Part shown: positions 1 through 8,240 of the stretch, piece after piece
How the letters are laid out: each line of letters begins with the position of its first letter
Numbering within the stretch: the stretch's first letter is position 1
Assembly: GCF_025291715.1 (NCBI RefSeq)
Contig: NZ_JAMBIZ010000008.1
Span: forward strand, 1-64,000
Length of the DNA stretch: 64,000 nucleotides
Reading direction: 5' to 3'
From: Metasolibacillus sp.
GTDB taxonomy: Bacteria; Bacillota; Bacilli; Bacillales_A; Planococcaceae
Translations under genes and position numbers: made by a program
The notes under the pieces: model-generated
Databases searched by the model: none
The model's input: only the letters and a program-made list of their open reading frames with translations
What the model was told of the DNA's origin: nothing

Positions 1-120
1 TTTTTTTATGCTTGGATTATATTACAGAAAATTCAGTTTAATATGATGCGTTGAATTATTTTAATGCGACGCTAGTGAAACGGAATGATATTTTACATGG
101 CTAGGCTAATTATGATATGG

Positions 121-328
121 CAGGGAACAAAAAAGCAAGTATGGAAATTAGGCATTACACACCTCATTTTATAACCTAGCCGTCCAGCAAATACAAGTAG
201 CAAAAGGAAGTGAATTACTAATAAATCCCTTATCCTATGCTTACTACCAACAAAAATTAAAAGAAGGCAAAACAAAGGGACAAGCATTGGTATATATCAT
301 GAGAAGGCTTGTAAACATTATTAACTAA
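121..328 (+). pseudogene. IS110-family transposase C-terminal remnant, frameshifted
   Basis: From 152 one frame reads without a stop to TAA at 326-328 and ends NPLSYAYYQQKLKEGK followed by a QALVYIMRRLVNIIN tail. This is the usual closing pattern of IS110/IS1111-type transposases (NP-x-Y-x-K-x-GK, then a basic L-x-x-I-I end). The preceding piece (MEIRHY, matching the family's LR-h-x-Y step) lies in another frame at about 141-176, so at least one frameshift separates them. No N-terminal DEDD domain and no start codon are visible in the window. Read as a dead remnant; an intact copy could only begin left of position 1. Confidence 0.55.
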
Positions 329-358
329 GATATGACGTGATTAGAAGGTGACAATGAA

Positions 359-748
359 ATGAGTAGAGAATATCAAGTGAAGGAAAGTAAAGAAGATATT
401 GATAAATTAATGCTAACATATTTTAATTTCATAAGTGGAAAATATCTAGAAAAAGCACTAAAAAGCTTTGCCGAAAAAGAAGGATATGGACAAGAGATAG
501 TATTTGCCTTTTTTCAATCGGATTTAGATGAATATGATATGGCACAATTACCAAGACCTTTAGATGAAAAACATGTTTTAATAGAATTAGGTTATCCAGC
601 GGTTGAAATTGAACAAATGGCCTTTTTGGACTTTCAAACATTTTACGATTATTTGGACAAAAATGTGAAAAAAGAAGTGGAAAAAACTCCAGGGAAAACT
701 GAGTTGATAAATTTATTAGCAGAAGTGAAACGTAGCTTATGTTTATAA
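359..748 (+). CDS. CdiI-like (ribonuclease toxin) immunity protein, orphan
   Basis: A 129-residue soluble acidic protein with no signal peptide or membrane segment. The start ATG follows an AAGGTG ribosome site by 7 nt. The pattern IDKLMLTYFNFIS, GYGQEIVFAFF and a late FLDFQTFYDYLDK block resembles small proteins annotated as CdiI-type immunity to ribonuclease toxins, recalled from memory rather than searched. If right, it would bind and neutralise a contact-delivered nuclease in the cytoplasm. No toxin gene is next to it: the left neighbour is a transposase remnant and the right side is decayed DNA. That suggests an orphan immunity gene left by loss of a toxin locus, or one acquired to resist neighbours. 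It could instead be an uncharacterised conserved protein. Confidence 0.5.
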   Translation: MSREYQVKESKEDIDKLMLTYFNFISGKYLEKALKSFAEKEGYGQEIVFAFFQSDLDEYDMAQLPRPLDEKHVLIELGYPAVEIEQMAFLDFQTFYDYLDKNVKKEVEKTPGKTELINLLAEVKRSLCL

Positions 749-1166
749 CTAACTAAAAAGGCATTTTACCATGTGAATTATTAAGTGATAAACAGTAAAG
801 GACATTTAAAAAAGGATTTATGCAACTAAGAGATAATTTTTATTTTAAACGAAGGTACTGATAGATATGAAGGTGCTAGAAGTTATACTATCTGTACAAG
901 TTTAATTTCAAAGACAATCTTAAATATGACCTTGATTGGCTAACCACCTTTCAAGGTTTTTTTATTACGATTAAAATAATAAGATTCGAGGATAAGAACT
1001 CATAATCCAATATTATTGATAAGATAAAGTCATGCCCTATTCAAAATCAATACATCATGAAGGCAGTGCCATCATGAGTATTACCCAACAATAAAAGTAA
1101 GCAAGACGACATTTTACAGGGCGAGAGAGGCTTCACTAACACAGCCGAATTTACATAATGACATAA
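749..1166. other. Gene-free decayed stretch
   Basis: No convincing gene in any frame. Short open pieces occur (for example about 840-942) but lack a start, a ribosome site or recognisable motifs. Apart from the hairpin at 929-963 it looks like eroded accessory DNA continuing the left-edge remnant. Confidence 0.5.
929..963 (+). terminator. Rho-independent terminator, probably for the immunity gene
   Basis: A 7-bp perfect stem ACCTTGA/TCAAGGT (929-935 with 951-957) is followed by a run of Ts. It is about 180 bp past the stop of the immunity gene with no other plus-strand gene between. Confidence 0.55.
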
Positions 1167-1204
1167 AAACAGCGCGAAGAATATTTTTCGCGCTGTTTTT
1201 TATA
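1167..1204. terminator. Bidirectional terminator downstream of ylaF
   Basis: An 11-bp stem AACAGCGCGAA/TTCGCGCTGTT (1168-1178 with 1187-1197) is flanked by A-rich sequence on the left and T-rich on the right, so it can work on both strands. It sits directly after the ylaF stop codon on the minus strand. Confidence 0.8.
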
Positions 1205-1415
1205 GTAAACCTTGTTCTTTAAATTTCCGCTTCGTTTTGAATGCCATCATAAAAATAATACACATCACAATAATACAGGCAAGAACGCCGATAATGCCCG
1301 CTGTATCGTATTTTGTTCCCGTTACGCCGATAAGCGATACGGAAAAACCGATGCCAACCATTGATAAAATAGCAGCTAATGCATAAATGAACATAACGAA
1401 TTTTGCTTTATTCAT
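1200..1415 (-). CDS. ylaF: YlaF-like small membrane protein (DUF5325)
   Basis: A 71-residue protein with two hydrophobic segments (about residues 4-26 and 35-58) and a basic C-terminal tail, so a small two-pass membrane protein. The ATG at 1415 is chosen because GGAGG lies 8 nt upstream; a TTG five codons earlier overlaps that site. Identification rests on topology plus position: in B. subtilis ylaF, typA (ylaG) and ylaH are neighbours, and here it lies divergently beside typA. Function is unknown in the family. Confidence 0.65.
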   Translation of the reverse strand: MNKAKFVMFIYALAAILSMVGIGFSVSLIGVTGTKYDTAGIIGVLACIIVMCIIFMMAFKTKRKFKEQGLL

Positions 1416-1470
1416 TATTTTTTCCTCCAAACTCTCTTCTATAAAATTAACTCATGTCAATCAATTGACA

Positions 1471-1499
1471 AAGACAATTAACTATTCTTATGCTATAAT
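1471..1499 (+). promoter_or_regulatory. typA promoter, extended -10
   Basis: TGCTATAAT at 1491-1499 is a perfect -10 with an upstream TG. A weak -35 AAGACA (1471-1476) is 17 bp away. It lies 42 bp before the typA start in the divergent ylaF-typA gap. Confidence 0.6.
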
Positions 1500-1540
1500 A
1501 TCACAGTTAAACATTCGAAAAAAGAATATGGAGTGGAATA

Positions 1541-3391
1541 ATGACAAACTTACGTCAAGATTTACGTAATATCGCGATTATCGCGCACGTTGACCATGGG
1601 AAAACAACTTTAGTTGACCAATTATTAAAGCAATCGGGTACATTTCGTTCAAATGAGCAAGTAGAAGAACGCGCAATGGACTCAAATGATATTGAACGTG
1701 AGCGTGGGATTACAATCCTCGCTAAAAATACAGCAGTAAACTACGAAGGTACACGCATTAACATTTTAGATACACCAGGACATGCCGATTTCGGTGGGGA
1801 AGTTGAACGTATTTTAAAAATGGTAGATGGCGTATTACTTGTAGTAGATGCTTATGAAGGCTGTATGCCTCAAACACGCTTTGTATTGAAAAAAGCGTTA
1901 GAGCAAAATTTAACACCCATCGTTGTTGTTAACAAAGTAGATAAAGATTCAGCTCGTCCTGAGGAAGTAGTAGACGAAGTGCTTGAATTATTAATCGAGC
2001 TTGATGCCAATGATGACCAATTAGATTTCCCTGTTGTTTACGCATCAGGTGTAAATGGTACAGCAAGCCTGGATCCAAATCCAGCAAACCAAGAAGAAAA
2101 TATGAAATGCTTATTTGAGCAAGTTATTGAGCATATTCCAGCACCAGTAGATAATTCAGATGAGCCATTACAATTCCAAGTAGCTCTTTTAGATTATAAT
2201 GACTTCGTTGGTCGTATCGGTATCGGTCGTGTATTCCGTGGGACAATCTCAGTTGGACAGCAAGTATCATTAATGAAGCTTGATGGCACAGTGAAAAACT
2301 TCCGTGTAACGAAAATTTTCGGCTTCTTCGGCTTAAAACGTGAAGAAATCCAAACAGCTAAAGCGGGCGATTTAATCGCAGTATCAGGTATGGAAGCAAT
2401 CAATGTAGGGGAAACAGTATGTCCTGTAGAGCATCCTGAGGCATTGCCACCATTACGTATTGATGAGCCAACATTACAAATGACGTTTTTAGTAAACAAC
2501 TCGCCATTTGCTGGACGCGAAGGAAAATGGGTAACGTCTTCAAAAATTGAGGAGCGTTTACGTGCACAATTACAAACGGACGTATCGTTACGTGTAGAAG
2601 ATACAGATTCACCAGATGCATGGACGGTTTCTGGTCGCGGTGAATTACATTTATCGATTTTAATTGAAAACATGCGTCGTGAAGGCTTCGAGCTACAAGT
2701 ATCAAAACCGCAAGTTATCATTAAAGAAGTCGATGGCGTAAAATGTGAGCCAATCGAGCGCGTGCAAGTTGACGTACCAGAGGACTGCGTAGGTTCAATT
2801 ATTGAATCACTGGGGACACGTAAAGGCGAAATGCTTGATATGGTCAACAATGGTAATGGACAAGTACGTATTATTTTCAACGTACCTGCACGTGGTTTAA
2901 TCGGTTATACAACAGAGTTTATGTCATTAACAAAAGGCTTCGGTATCATTAACCACACATTCGATTCTTACCAGCCAGTAGTAGCGGGCAAAGTGGGTGG
3001 ACGTCACCAAGGCGTACTTGTTTCAATGGAAAACGGTAAATCGACAACTTATGGTATGATGCAAGTAGAGGATCGTGGTACATTATTCCTAGAGCCTGGT
3101 ACAGAAGTATATGAAGGTATGGTCGTTGGTGAAAATACGCGTGAAAACGATATTACAGTAAATATTACGAAAATGAAGCAAAAGACAAATATCCGTTCTG
3201 CGAACAAAGACCAAACAAACGTCATTAAAAAACCACGTATTATGACATTAGAAGAAGCACTTGAATATTTAAGTGATGATGAATATTTAGAAGTAACACC
3301 AGAGTCAATTCGTTTACGTAAGCAAATTTTAGATAAAAACGAACGTGAACGTATTGCGAAAAAGAAAAAATACGCGGAAACGGAGCAATAA
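1541..3391 (+). CDS. typA: Ribosome-associated GTPase TypA/BipA
   Basis: A 616-residue translational GTPase of the EF-G-like TypA/BipA family, which binds the 70S ribosome and helps 50S maturation and stress growth. GTPase motifs are intact: AHVDHGKTT at 15-23 (P-loop), RGIT at 55-58, DTPGH at 77-81 and NKVD at 131-134. Domain II, two EF-G-like alpha/beta domains and the basic BipA C-terminal domain follow, and the length is typical. The ATG lies after GGAGTGG. It is transcribed towards ylaH, separated by 29 nt, and the pair probably forms one unit ending at the hairpin at 3836. Confidence 0.97.
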   Translation: MTNLRQDLRNIAIIAHVDHGKTTLVDQLLKQSGTFRSNEQVEERAMDSNDIERERGITILAKNTAVNYEGTRINILDTPGHADFGGEVERILKMVDGVLLVVDAYEGCMPQTRFVLKKALEQNLTPIVVVNKVDKDSARPEEVVDEVLELLIELDANDDQLDFPVVYASGVNGTASLDPNPANQEENMKCLFEQVIEHIPAPVDNSDEPLQFQVALLDYNDFVGRIGIGRVFRGTISVGQQVSLMKLDGTVKNFRVTKIFGFFGLKREEIQTAKAGDLIAVSGMEAINVGETVCPVEHPEALPPLRIDEPTLQMTFLVNNSPFAGREGKWVTSSKIEERLRAQLQTDVSLRVEDTDSPDAWTVSGRGELHLSILIENMRREGFELQVSKPQVIIKEVDGVKCEPIERVQVDVPEDCVGSIIESLGTRKGEMLDMVNNGNGQVRIIFNVPARGLIGYTTEFMSLTKGFGIINHTFDSYQPVVAGKVGGRHQGVLVSMENGKSTTYGMMQVEDRGTLFLEPGTEVYEGMVVGENTRENDITVNITKMKQKTNIRSANKDQTNVIKKPRIMTLEEALEYLSDDEYLEVTPESIRLRKQILDKNERERIAKKKKYAETEQ

Positions 3392-3420
3392 TTTCGCGTG
3401 AACATGTGAAAGGATGAGTA

Positions 3421-3831
3421 ATGTTGTTGAATTTAGCTTCAAACTTGATTCAAGCATCTACATCTGTTGCAACGATTAATGATCCATTAGTTTATGGACG
3501 TATGTCAGGAATTACACGCTTTATTTATGAAAATTTTTCACGTATAGATGCAGATGGTGTAGTAGATTATACGATTCCAGGATATATTACACTAGTAGTA
3601 ATATTCGCTTTATCAGCACTAGTATTTAAGCTAGGCTTTGCGCGTGAGCTACCATTAATGAAAAATATAATTATTTATCTATTTTTATTTGTTGGCTGTA
3701 TTTTACTCACACTGTTTGCCTTCTTCCTACCAATGATTGAAGGATTAATTGTCGCCGCATTAATTTTAATTGTTTATAAAACACGTATGTGGCGCGAAAA
3801 ACGAGAGCAAGCTGCTGAAAATAATAATTAA
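3421..3831 (+). CDS. ylaH: YlaH-like membrane protein
   Basis: A 136-residue protein with a hydrophilic N-terminal third, three hydrophobic segments (about 56-76, 81-99 and 101-119) and a basic KTRMWREKREQ tail. The ribosome site AGGATG precedes the ATG. It follows typA closely, as ylaH does in B. subtilis, and the family has no established function. Likely cotranscribed with typA. Confidence 0.75.
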   Translation: MLLNLASNLIQASTSVATINDPLVYGRMSGITRFIYENFSRIDADGVVDYTIPGYITLVVIFALSALVFKLGFARELPLMKNIIIYLFLFVGCILLTLFAFFLPMIEGLIVAALILIVYKTRMWREKREQAAENNN

Positions 3832-3835
3832 TAGG

Positions 3836-3872
3836 ACTGTCATGCTGTTATTTAGGCATGGCAGTTTTTTTT
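3836..3872 (+). terminator. Terminator of the typA-ylaH unit
   Basis: A 10-bp stem ACTGTCATGC/GCATGGCAGT (3836-3845 with 3856-3865, one G-T pair) is followed by eight Ts, directly after the ylaH stop. Confidence 0.85.
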
Positions 3873-3889
3873 ATGAGCTAGGGGAAGTT

Positions 3890-3966
3890 GCTGATATATT
3901 GGAAATTTCGCTGATATCATCATGAAAGTCGCCGATATATCAAGAAAATCCGCTGATATTCATAGC
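3890..3966. repeat. Four degenerate ~21-bp direct repeats (GCTGATAT family)
   Basis: The octamer GCTGATAT or GCCGATAT recurs at 3890, 3910, 3931 and 3952, that is every 20-21 bp, with AT-rich variable middles and a TC just before the next unit. It lies between the typA-ylaH terminator and the ABC transporter operon. The near-two-turn period could phase protein binding or curvature; function is unknown. Confidence 0.6.
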
Positions 3967-4068
3967 ATCGTTTCATTTCAAGCAAGTAAAGTATCCTCTG
4001 CGAACACATTTTTCCCTTTATGCATACGCTACTCTAGATATAACAGTTGTACGTGAGGAGGATTGGTT

Positions 4069-5064
4069 ATGTTTAGACACAGGGGGAAAGGTTTTCTAGT
4101 GATGCTATCGTGCTTGATGTTTTTCCTATTAGGTGCTTGTCAGCAGGAGAAGCTGACGGAGGTTCGGGTCGGAGAAGTCACACGCTCGATTTTTTATGCT
4201 CCGCTTTATGTAGCAATAGAGGAAGGATTCTTTGAGGAAGAGGGCTTGCAAGTTGATTTAAGGACGATTGCAGGTGGTGATAAGACGATGACAGCACTTT
4301 TATCTGATGGCATAGACGTGGCACTTGTTGGCTCAGAAACATCGATTTATGTCAATGCACAGGAAGCAAATGACCCGATTATTAATTTTGCACAGCTAAC
4401 ACAAACGGACGGGACATTTTTAGTGGCAAGGGAGAAAATTGATGATTTTTCATGGGAAATGCTGAAGGGCTCTGTTTTTCTTGGACAGCGCAAAGGTGGT
4501 ATGCCGCAAATGGCTGGAGAATATGTGTTACGTCAGCATGGCATTGATCCACATAACGACCTTGAGCTAATTCAAAATATCGACTTTGCTAATGTGGCAA
4601 CTGCCTTTGCTTCAGGAACAGGTGATTTTGTGCAATTGTTTGAACCTACTGCAAGCCTTTTTGAGCTAGAAGGAGTTGGACATATTGTTGCTTCTTTTGG
4701 TGCGCAATCAGGGCATCTACCATATACGACATTCATGTCAAAGAAAAGCTATTTAGAGGAGCAGGCAGAAGTTGCTGAAAGCTTTACACGTGCTATTCAA
4801 AAGGCACAAAATTATGTTTATGCAAATAGTGCAGAAGATGTAGCGAAGTCAATTGCTCCTTATTTTGAAAATACAGAGCTGTCTTTAATAGCTACCGTTG
4901 TTGAGCGTTATAGAGCGCAGGAATCATATGCTAAAAATCCTATTTTAGATGAGGCAGAATGGGAGCTGCTACAGGATGTTATTGAGCAAGCAGGCGAGCT
5001 ACCGCGAAGAATGGATTATAATGAATTTGTAGATACTTCATTTGCTGAGAAAGCGCTGAATTAA
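4069..5064 (+). CDS. ABC transporter substrate-binding lipoprotein (SsuA/ThiY/YtlA type)
   Basis: A 331-residue lipoprotein. A signal peptide ends in the lipobox LGAC with Cys24, then an NMT1/THI5-like periplasmic-binding fold (RVGEVTRSIFYAPLYVA, EEGFFEEEGLQVDL, then GDKTMTALLSDGIDVALVG). It should capture a small solute, of the sulfonate, pyrimidine-precursor or nitrate class, at the membrane outer face. The ATG at 4069 is preferred because GAGGAGG lies 6 nt upstream; TTG at 4063 overlaps the site. It heads a three-gene operon with an ATPase and a permease in the order seen in B. subtilis ytlA-ytlC-ytlD. I see no thiamin (TPP) riboswitch upstream, so the substrate stays open. Confidence 0.88.
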   Translation: MFRHRGKGFLVMLSCLMFFLLGACQQEKLTEVRVGEVTRSIFYAPLYVAIEEGFFEEEGLQVDLRTIAGGDKTMTALLSDGIDVALVGSETSIYVNAQEANDPIINFAQLTQTDGTFLVAREKIDDFSWEMLKGSVFLGQRKGGMPQMAGEYVLRQHGIDPHNDLELIQNIDFANVATAFASGTGDFVQLFEPTASLFELEGVGHIVASFGAQSGHLPYTTFMSKKSYLEEQAEVAESFTRAIQKAQNYVYANSAEDVAKSIAPYFENTELSLIATVVERYRAQESYAKNPILDEAEWELLQDVIEQAGELPRRMDYNEFVDTSFAEKALN

Positions 5065-5065
5065 T

Positions 5066-5836
5066 ATGGCGATGCTAACAGTCAATCATATTTCTCATAC
5101 GTATTTTTCACAAGAGGTAGCGACAGAGGCATTGCGTGATATTCATTTTTCTGTTGCGCATGGTGAATTTGTTTCAATTTTAGGGGCGAGTGGCTGTGGA
5201 AAATCGACATTGCTTTCAATTATGGCAGGGTTGCTAGAGCCAACAGTAGGCGATATTGCAGTTGAGGGAAATAGTCAAAGTACGTCGATTGGCTATATGC
5301 TACAGCAGGATTATTTATTTCCTTGGAAAACAATTGAGGAAAATGTCATGCTCGGTTTAAAATTGCTCAAGCATGAGGAAGCACAGGCAAAACAAACAGC
5401 ACAGCAATTGCTCGATGCTGTTGGCTTACCTAACGTTGAAAAAAAATATCCAAGACAGTTATCCGGCGGGATGCGGCAACGCGTTGCATTAGCAAGGACA
5501 TTAGCGGTGAATCCTAAAATATTATTATTAGATGAGCCGTTTTCAGCGTTGGATTATAAATCAAAATTAAAGCTTGAGGATTTAGTATGCGCCATGCTGA
5601 AAAGCTATGAAAAAACGGCAATTTTAGTGACGCATGATATTGGTGAAGCGATTGCTATGAGCGACCGTATTATTTTGATGAGTGCAAAGCCTGGCACGAT
5701 TCATAAAATATTTGATGTGCCGCAACAATTAGCCGCTTTGACACCATTTGAAGCACGTACACATGCGAGTTATGGTGCATTTTTCCAAAGCGTTTGGAAG
5801 GAGCTTGAAAGCCTTGAACATTCAACTTCTTCATGA
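5066..5836 (+). CDS. ABC transporter ATP-binding protein (SsuB/YtlC type)
   Basis: A 256-residue ABC ATPase energising the importer. Walker [10 protein letters not shown] at 40-48, Q-loop in [11 protein letters not shown] at about 79-89, signature LSGGMRQR at 132-139, Walker B LLLDEP at 153-158 and switch His190 in VTHD are all intact. The PWKT sequence after the Q-loop is typical of nitrate/sulfonate-type importers. One base separates its ATG from the previous stop, so translation is probably coupled. Its 3' end overlaps the permease start. Confidence 0.93.
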   Translation: MAMLTVNHISHTYFSQEVATEALRDIHFSVAHGEFVSILGASGCGKSTLLSIMAGLLEPTVGDIAVEGNSQSTSIGYMLQQDYLFPWKTIEENVMLGLKLLKHEEAQAKQTAQQLLDAVGLPNVEKKYPRQLSGGMRQRVALARTLAVNPKILLLDEPFSALDYKSKLKLEDLVCAMLKSYEKTAILVTHDIGEAIAMSDRIILMSAKPGTIHKIFDVPQQLAALTPFEARTHASYGAFFQSVWKELESLEHSTSS

Positions 5837-6611
5837 ACAGTATAAAAGAGCATTGAAAAAAGAAAAATATATTGTTCGACTTATTCAAGTAATCATTCTT
5901 CTCAGCTTTCTCGGTTTATGGGAGTTTGCCTCGTCCAATCGTTGGGTCGATCCACTTATTTTTAGTGCACCATCAAAAGTATGGCATCTATTTATTGAAA
6001 AGTGGTCAGATGGCACGCTAATGCTACATGTCAATATTACACTATTTGAAACGGTATTGGGCTTTATTATTGGCACATTGCTTGGCACAATTATTGCGGC
6101 AATTTTATGGTGGTCTCCTTTTTTCTCGAAAGTGGCAGACCCTTATCTTGTCGTTTTAAATGCGATGCCTAAAGTGGCGCTTGGCCCTATATTAATTGTG
6201 GCGATGGGACCTGGCATGACATCGATTATTACAATGGGCGCCATTATTTCCGTTATCATTTCCACCATTGTTATATATACAGCTTTTACCGAAGTAGATA
6301 CAAATTATGTAAAGGTGCTACAAACCTTTAATGCTAACCGTGCACAAATTTTTAAAGAGGCCATTTTACCAGCATCATTTCCTACTATTATCTCGACATT
6401 AAAGGTCAATGTTGGGCTATCTTGGGTTGGGGTAATCGTTGGGGAATTTCTTGTGTCGGCAAAAGGGCTAGGCTATTTAATTATTTATGGCTTCCAGGTG
6501 TTTAATTTCAATCTTGTATTTTTAGCATTGATGATTATTGCTGTATTTGCCACAATCATGTATCAGCTTGTGGAATTTGTAGAGCGCAAATTAGTGAAAA
6601 AAAGTAGATAG
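5814..6611 (+). CDS. ABC transporter permease (SsuC/YtlD type)
   Basis: A 265-residue integral membrane protein with about six hydrophobic segments and a BPD_transp_1 coupling loop ([19 protein letters not shown], then LPASFPTI). It forms the channel for the operon's importer. The start is uncertain: a TTG at 5814, 10 nt after GGAAGGAG, gives a length near the family norm. The reading frame extends back to ATG 5748, but that would bury the start inside the ATPase gene without a ribosome site. It overlaps the ATPase gene by 23 nt. Confidence 0.85.
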   Translation: MNIQLLHEQYKRALKKEKYIVRLIQVIILLSFLGLWEFASSNRWVDPLIFSAPSKVWHLFIEKWSDGTLMLHVNITLFETVLGFIIGTLLGTIIAAILWWSPFFSKVADPYLVVLNAMPKVALGPILIVAMGPGMTSIITMGAIISVIISTIVIYTAFTEVDTNYVKVLQTFNANRAQIFKEAILPASFPTIISTLKVNVGLSWVGVIVGEFLVSAKGLGYLIIYGFQVFNFNLVFLALMIIAVFATIMYQLVEFVERKLVKKSR

Positions 6612-6627
6612 AGATTATTAAGCTTAG

Positions 6628-6667
6628 CTGATTGCTACATTCACTTTGGATGGGGTAATCAGTATTT
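6628..6667 (+). terminator. Possible terminator of the ABC operon
   Basis: A weak 7-bp stem CTGATTG/TAATCAG (6628-6634 with 6656-6662) and a short T run lie just after the permease stop. Confidence 0.35.
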
Positions 6668-6746
6668 TTGTGGGTTAAATCACACTTGAAATGAGAGAGT
6701 CGCAAATAAAAGTGAAGTATCAAAATCTAAACTGATGCGATATGAC

Positions 6747-6783
6747 TGCTGCCAGAAAAGCAAATTCCCCTTTTTTGGCAGCA
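6747..6783. terminator. Hairpin between convergent ABC operon and ylaI
   Basis: A 14-bp stem with one G-T pair (6747-6760 with 6770-6783; outer TGCTGCCA/TGGCAGCA) lies 12 bp beyond the ylaI stop. A T-rich stretch follows on the plus strand, so it may end plus-strand readthrough as well as ylaI transcripts. Confidence 0.5.
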
Positions 6784-6794
6784 TCATTTGTTTT

Positions 6795-6998
6795 TTAAAA
6801 TTCCTCATCAAACTTTGAAGAGGTGCGGAAAAAACGAAACTTGCCTGTAGCGAGCCTTCTTTTAGTATTATCAGCAATGCGTGTAGAACATGAATTGCAC
6901 ATATACGTATGGATTGGTCGATTGCGCAGCTTTTTTGCAAGGGGTAAATCATCCTCAAGCTGCTGGATTGTATCACAAATGACACATTTAACACGCAT
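6795..6998 (-). CDS. ylaI: YlaI-like zinc-ribbon protein (DUF2197)
   Basis: A 67-residue protein with two Cys pairs (CVIC near the start and CNSC after HTYM), the layout of a small zinc ribbon. The block KKLRNRPIHTYMCNSC and the ATGKFRF tail match what I recall of B. subtilis YlaI. Ribosome site AGGAGG precedes the ATG at 6998. The gene is 14 nt downstream of the YlaL-like gene on the same strand, so the two are probably cotranscribed. Function unknown. Confidence 0.85.
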   Translation of the reverse strand: MRVKCVICDTIQQLEDDLPLAKKLRNRPIHTYMCNSCSTRIADNTKRRLATGKFRFFRTSSKFDEEF

Positions 6999-7012
6999 AA
7001 TTAAATTTCCTC

Positions 7013-7510
7013 CTATTGAACACGAATCGCTTCTACATGTGTTATTGGGTTATCAATGTTTGAGCCATCAGCCAATAATATATGCACTGGTCCATCTTCA
7101 GTTAACGGCTTGCCATCTTGACTATATTTAAAAATTAACGTTTTTGCTTCTTCAATTGAAAAAGTATGCTCTTCTCCATTACGGCATTCAAAAACAACCT
7201 CTGTTGCGTCTTCTTTAATGCCAGCGTTGTTTAAGAAAGGTTTAATTTCAATGCCGAATGTTCCTGTTACCATCCCTTTACGGTCGAATTTTCTTTCCGT
7301 TTTTAAAGTAGGGGGGAAGACAGCTCCTTCCATAATTTCACGTGACCAGTGTGCACCAACCTCACGCAAATATTTTTCATCCTCTTCCTGTACCGGCTTT
7401 TCATCGAAGTATGTTTTTAAATCAAGTTTACGGTCATCAAAAATCCAAACAGTTGGATCAAGTGTTAAGTTATATGTAACAGCGCCTTTAATCGGAATTA
7501 TTCCTTGCAT
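7013..7510 (-). CDS. Conserved Bacillales protein, probably YlaL
   Basis: A 165-residue cytoplasmic protein without membrane segments. It has the distinctive openings LTLDPTVWIFDDRK and DLKTYFDEK and a DGPVHILLADGSN segment. Related proteins are often labelled peptidyl-prolyl isomerase in databases, but I see no FKBP, cyclophilin or parvulin motif to support that. Position between ylaI and ylaN matches ylaL of B. subtilis. AGGAGG precedes the ATG at 7510. Confidence 0.6.
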   Translation of the reverse strand: MQGIIPIKGAVTYNLTLDPTVWIFDDRKLDLKTYFDEKPVQEEDEKYLREVGAHWSREIMEGAVFPPTLKTERKFDRKGMVTGTFGIEIKPFLNNAGIKEDATEVVFECRNGEEHTFSIEEAKTLIFKYSQDGKPLTEDGPVHILLADGSNIDNPITHVEAIRVQ

Positions 7511-7586
7511 TTTACGAAATCCTCCTTCTTCCTTACATCAAACTATAGTATACCGTTTTTCTAGCTTAATAATCAATTCATGGTAA

Positions 7587-7826
7587 TTAATTTCTATTAT
7601 CAATTATGTCTCACTGACATTGTGTCCATACCTCATAGCAGAAGTTGTGACATCTGCTAGAGGCTTGATGGGGATGCCCTTTGATTAAAATGGCATTTAG
7701 TATTTATCCTGCTATTCATCGCAAAAAGATTTGTTGAGTCAAGTTAAAAAAGTTACTTGCTATTAGTGGCTGCCTCGGTTTATCATAGTGAAGTAGAGTA
7801 AAAGAGTAGATTCCTTATATAGATAC
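7587..7826. other. Non-coding gap between the YlaL-like gene and ylaN
   Basis: No gene in either strand. B. subtilis has a glutaminase gene (ylaM) between ylaL and ylaN; nothing of it is recognisable here. A small hairpin (AGCAGA/TCTGCT, about 7638-7660) is the only structure seen. Confidence 0.5.
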
Positions 7827-7855
7827 TTGCATTTTTACTCACTAAAAGATAAAAT
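7827..7855 (+). promoter_or_regulatory. Probable sigma-A promoter of ylaN
   Basis: TTGCAT (7827-7832), 17-bp spacer, TAAAAT (7850-7855), 46 bp before the ylaN start. Confidence 0.55.
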
Positions 7856-7901
7856 TTAGTAATATACAATCCAAGAAATATCAAATAATGGGGGCGTCCT
7901 C

Positions 7902-8183
7902 ATGGATACTACATCACAATCTTCTTTTCAGGAAAAGGCATTAACACAATTGCAGGCGGATGCAGAGAAAATTGCTCGCTTAATTAAAGTGCAAATGGAT
8001 AATTTGACAATGCCACAATGTCCTTTATACGAAGAAGTATTAGATACACAAATGTTTGGCTTATCACGCGAAATCGATTTTGCTGTGAAGCTTGGCTTAA
8101 TTGAGCGTGAGCAAGGAAAGGGGATTCTTGATTCATTAGAAAAAGAATTATCCCTTTTACATGATGCGTATACAGAAAAATAA
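7902..8183 (+). CDS. ylaN: YlaN (UPF0358/DUF1507), Fur-linked iron protein
   Basis: A 93-residue helical protein with the family blocks [42 protein letters not shown] and a C-terminal helical hairpin. Length and position directly before ftsW match B. subtilis YlaN, which is conditionally essential at low iron and has been linked to Fur de-repression. The ribosome site is GGGGG. A terminator directly after the stop separates it from ftsW. Confidence 0.92.
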   Translation: MDTTSQSSFQEKALTQLQADAEKIARLIKVQMDNLTMPQCPLYEEVLDTQMFGLSREIDFAVKLGLIEREQGKGILDSLEKELSLLHDAYTEK

Positions 8184-8184
8184 A

Positions 8185-8220
8185 AAAACTCAAACGCTTT
8201 ACGCGCTTTGAGTTTTTTTT
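8185..8220 (+). terminator. ylaN terminator
   Basis: ACTCAAA/TTTGAGT (8188-8194 with 8207-8213) with a GC-rich inner loop and eight Ts. The T run and a TTG inside it (8208) are in frame with ftsW but are not its start. Confidence 0.8.
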
Positions 8221-8240
8221 CTAAAATGAGGTTTTTTGAA

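Noticed and set aside
840..942. Possible small peptide or toxin fragment in the left-edge gap
   Set aside because: Open for about 35 codons but without a start codon, ribosome site or motif.
1387..1569. 60-codon plus-strand frame across the ylaF-typA gap
   Set aside because: Covers both promoters and the ylaF start; no ribosome site.
2194..2880. 228-codon frame antisense to typA
   Set aside because: A shadow of the typA codon pattern; low-complexity Ser/Thr/Pro-rich translation and no start context.
3966..4068. Thiamin riboswitch before the ThiY-like importer
   Set aside because: The conserved CTGAGA and ACC-TGATCTGG elements are not present.
8208..8240. TTG at 8208 or ATG at 8226 as ftsW start
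   Set aside because: The TTG lies in the ylaN terminator T run; neither has a ribosome site, while ATG 8241 has.
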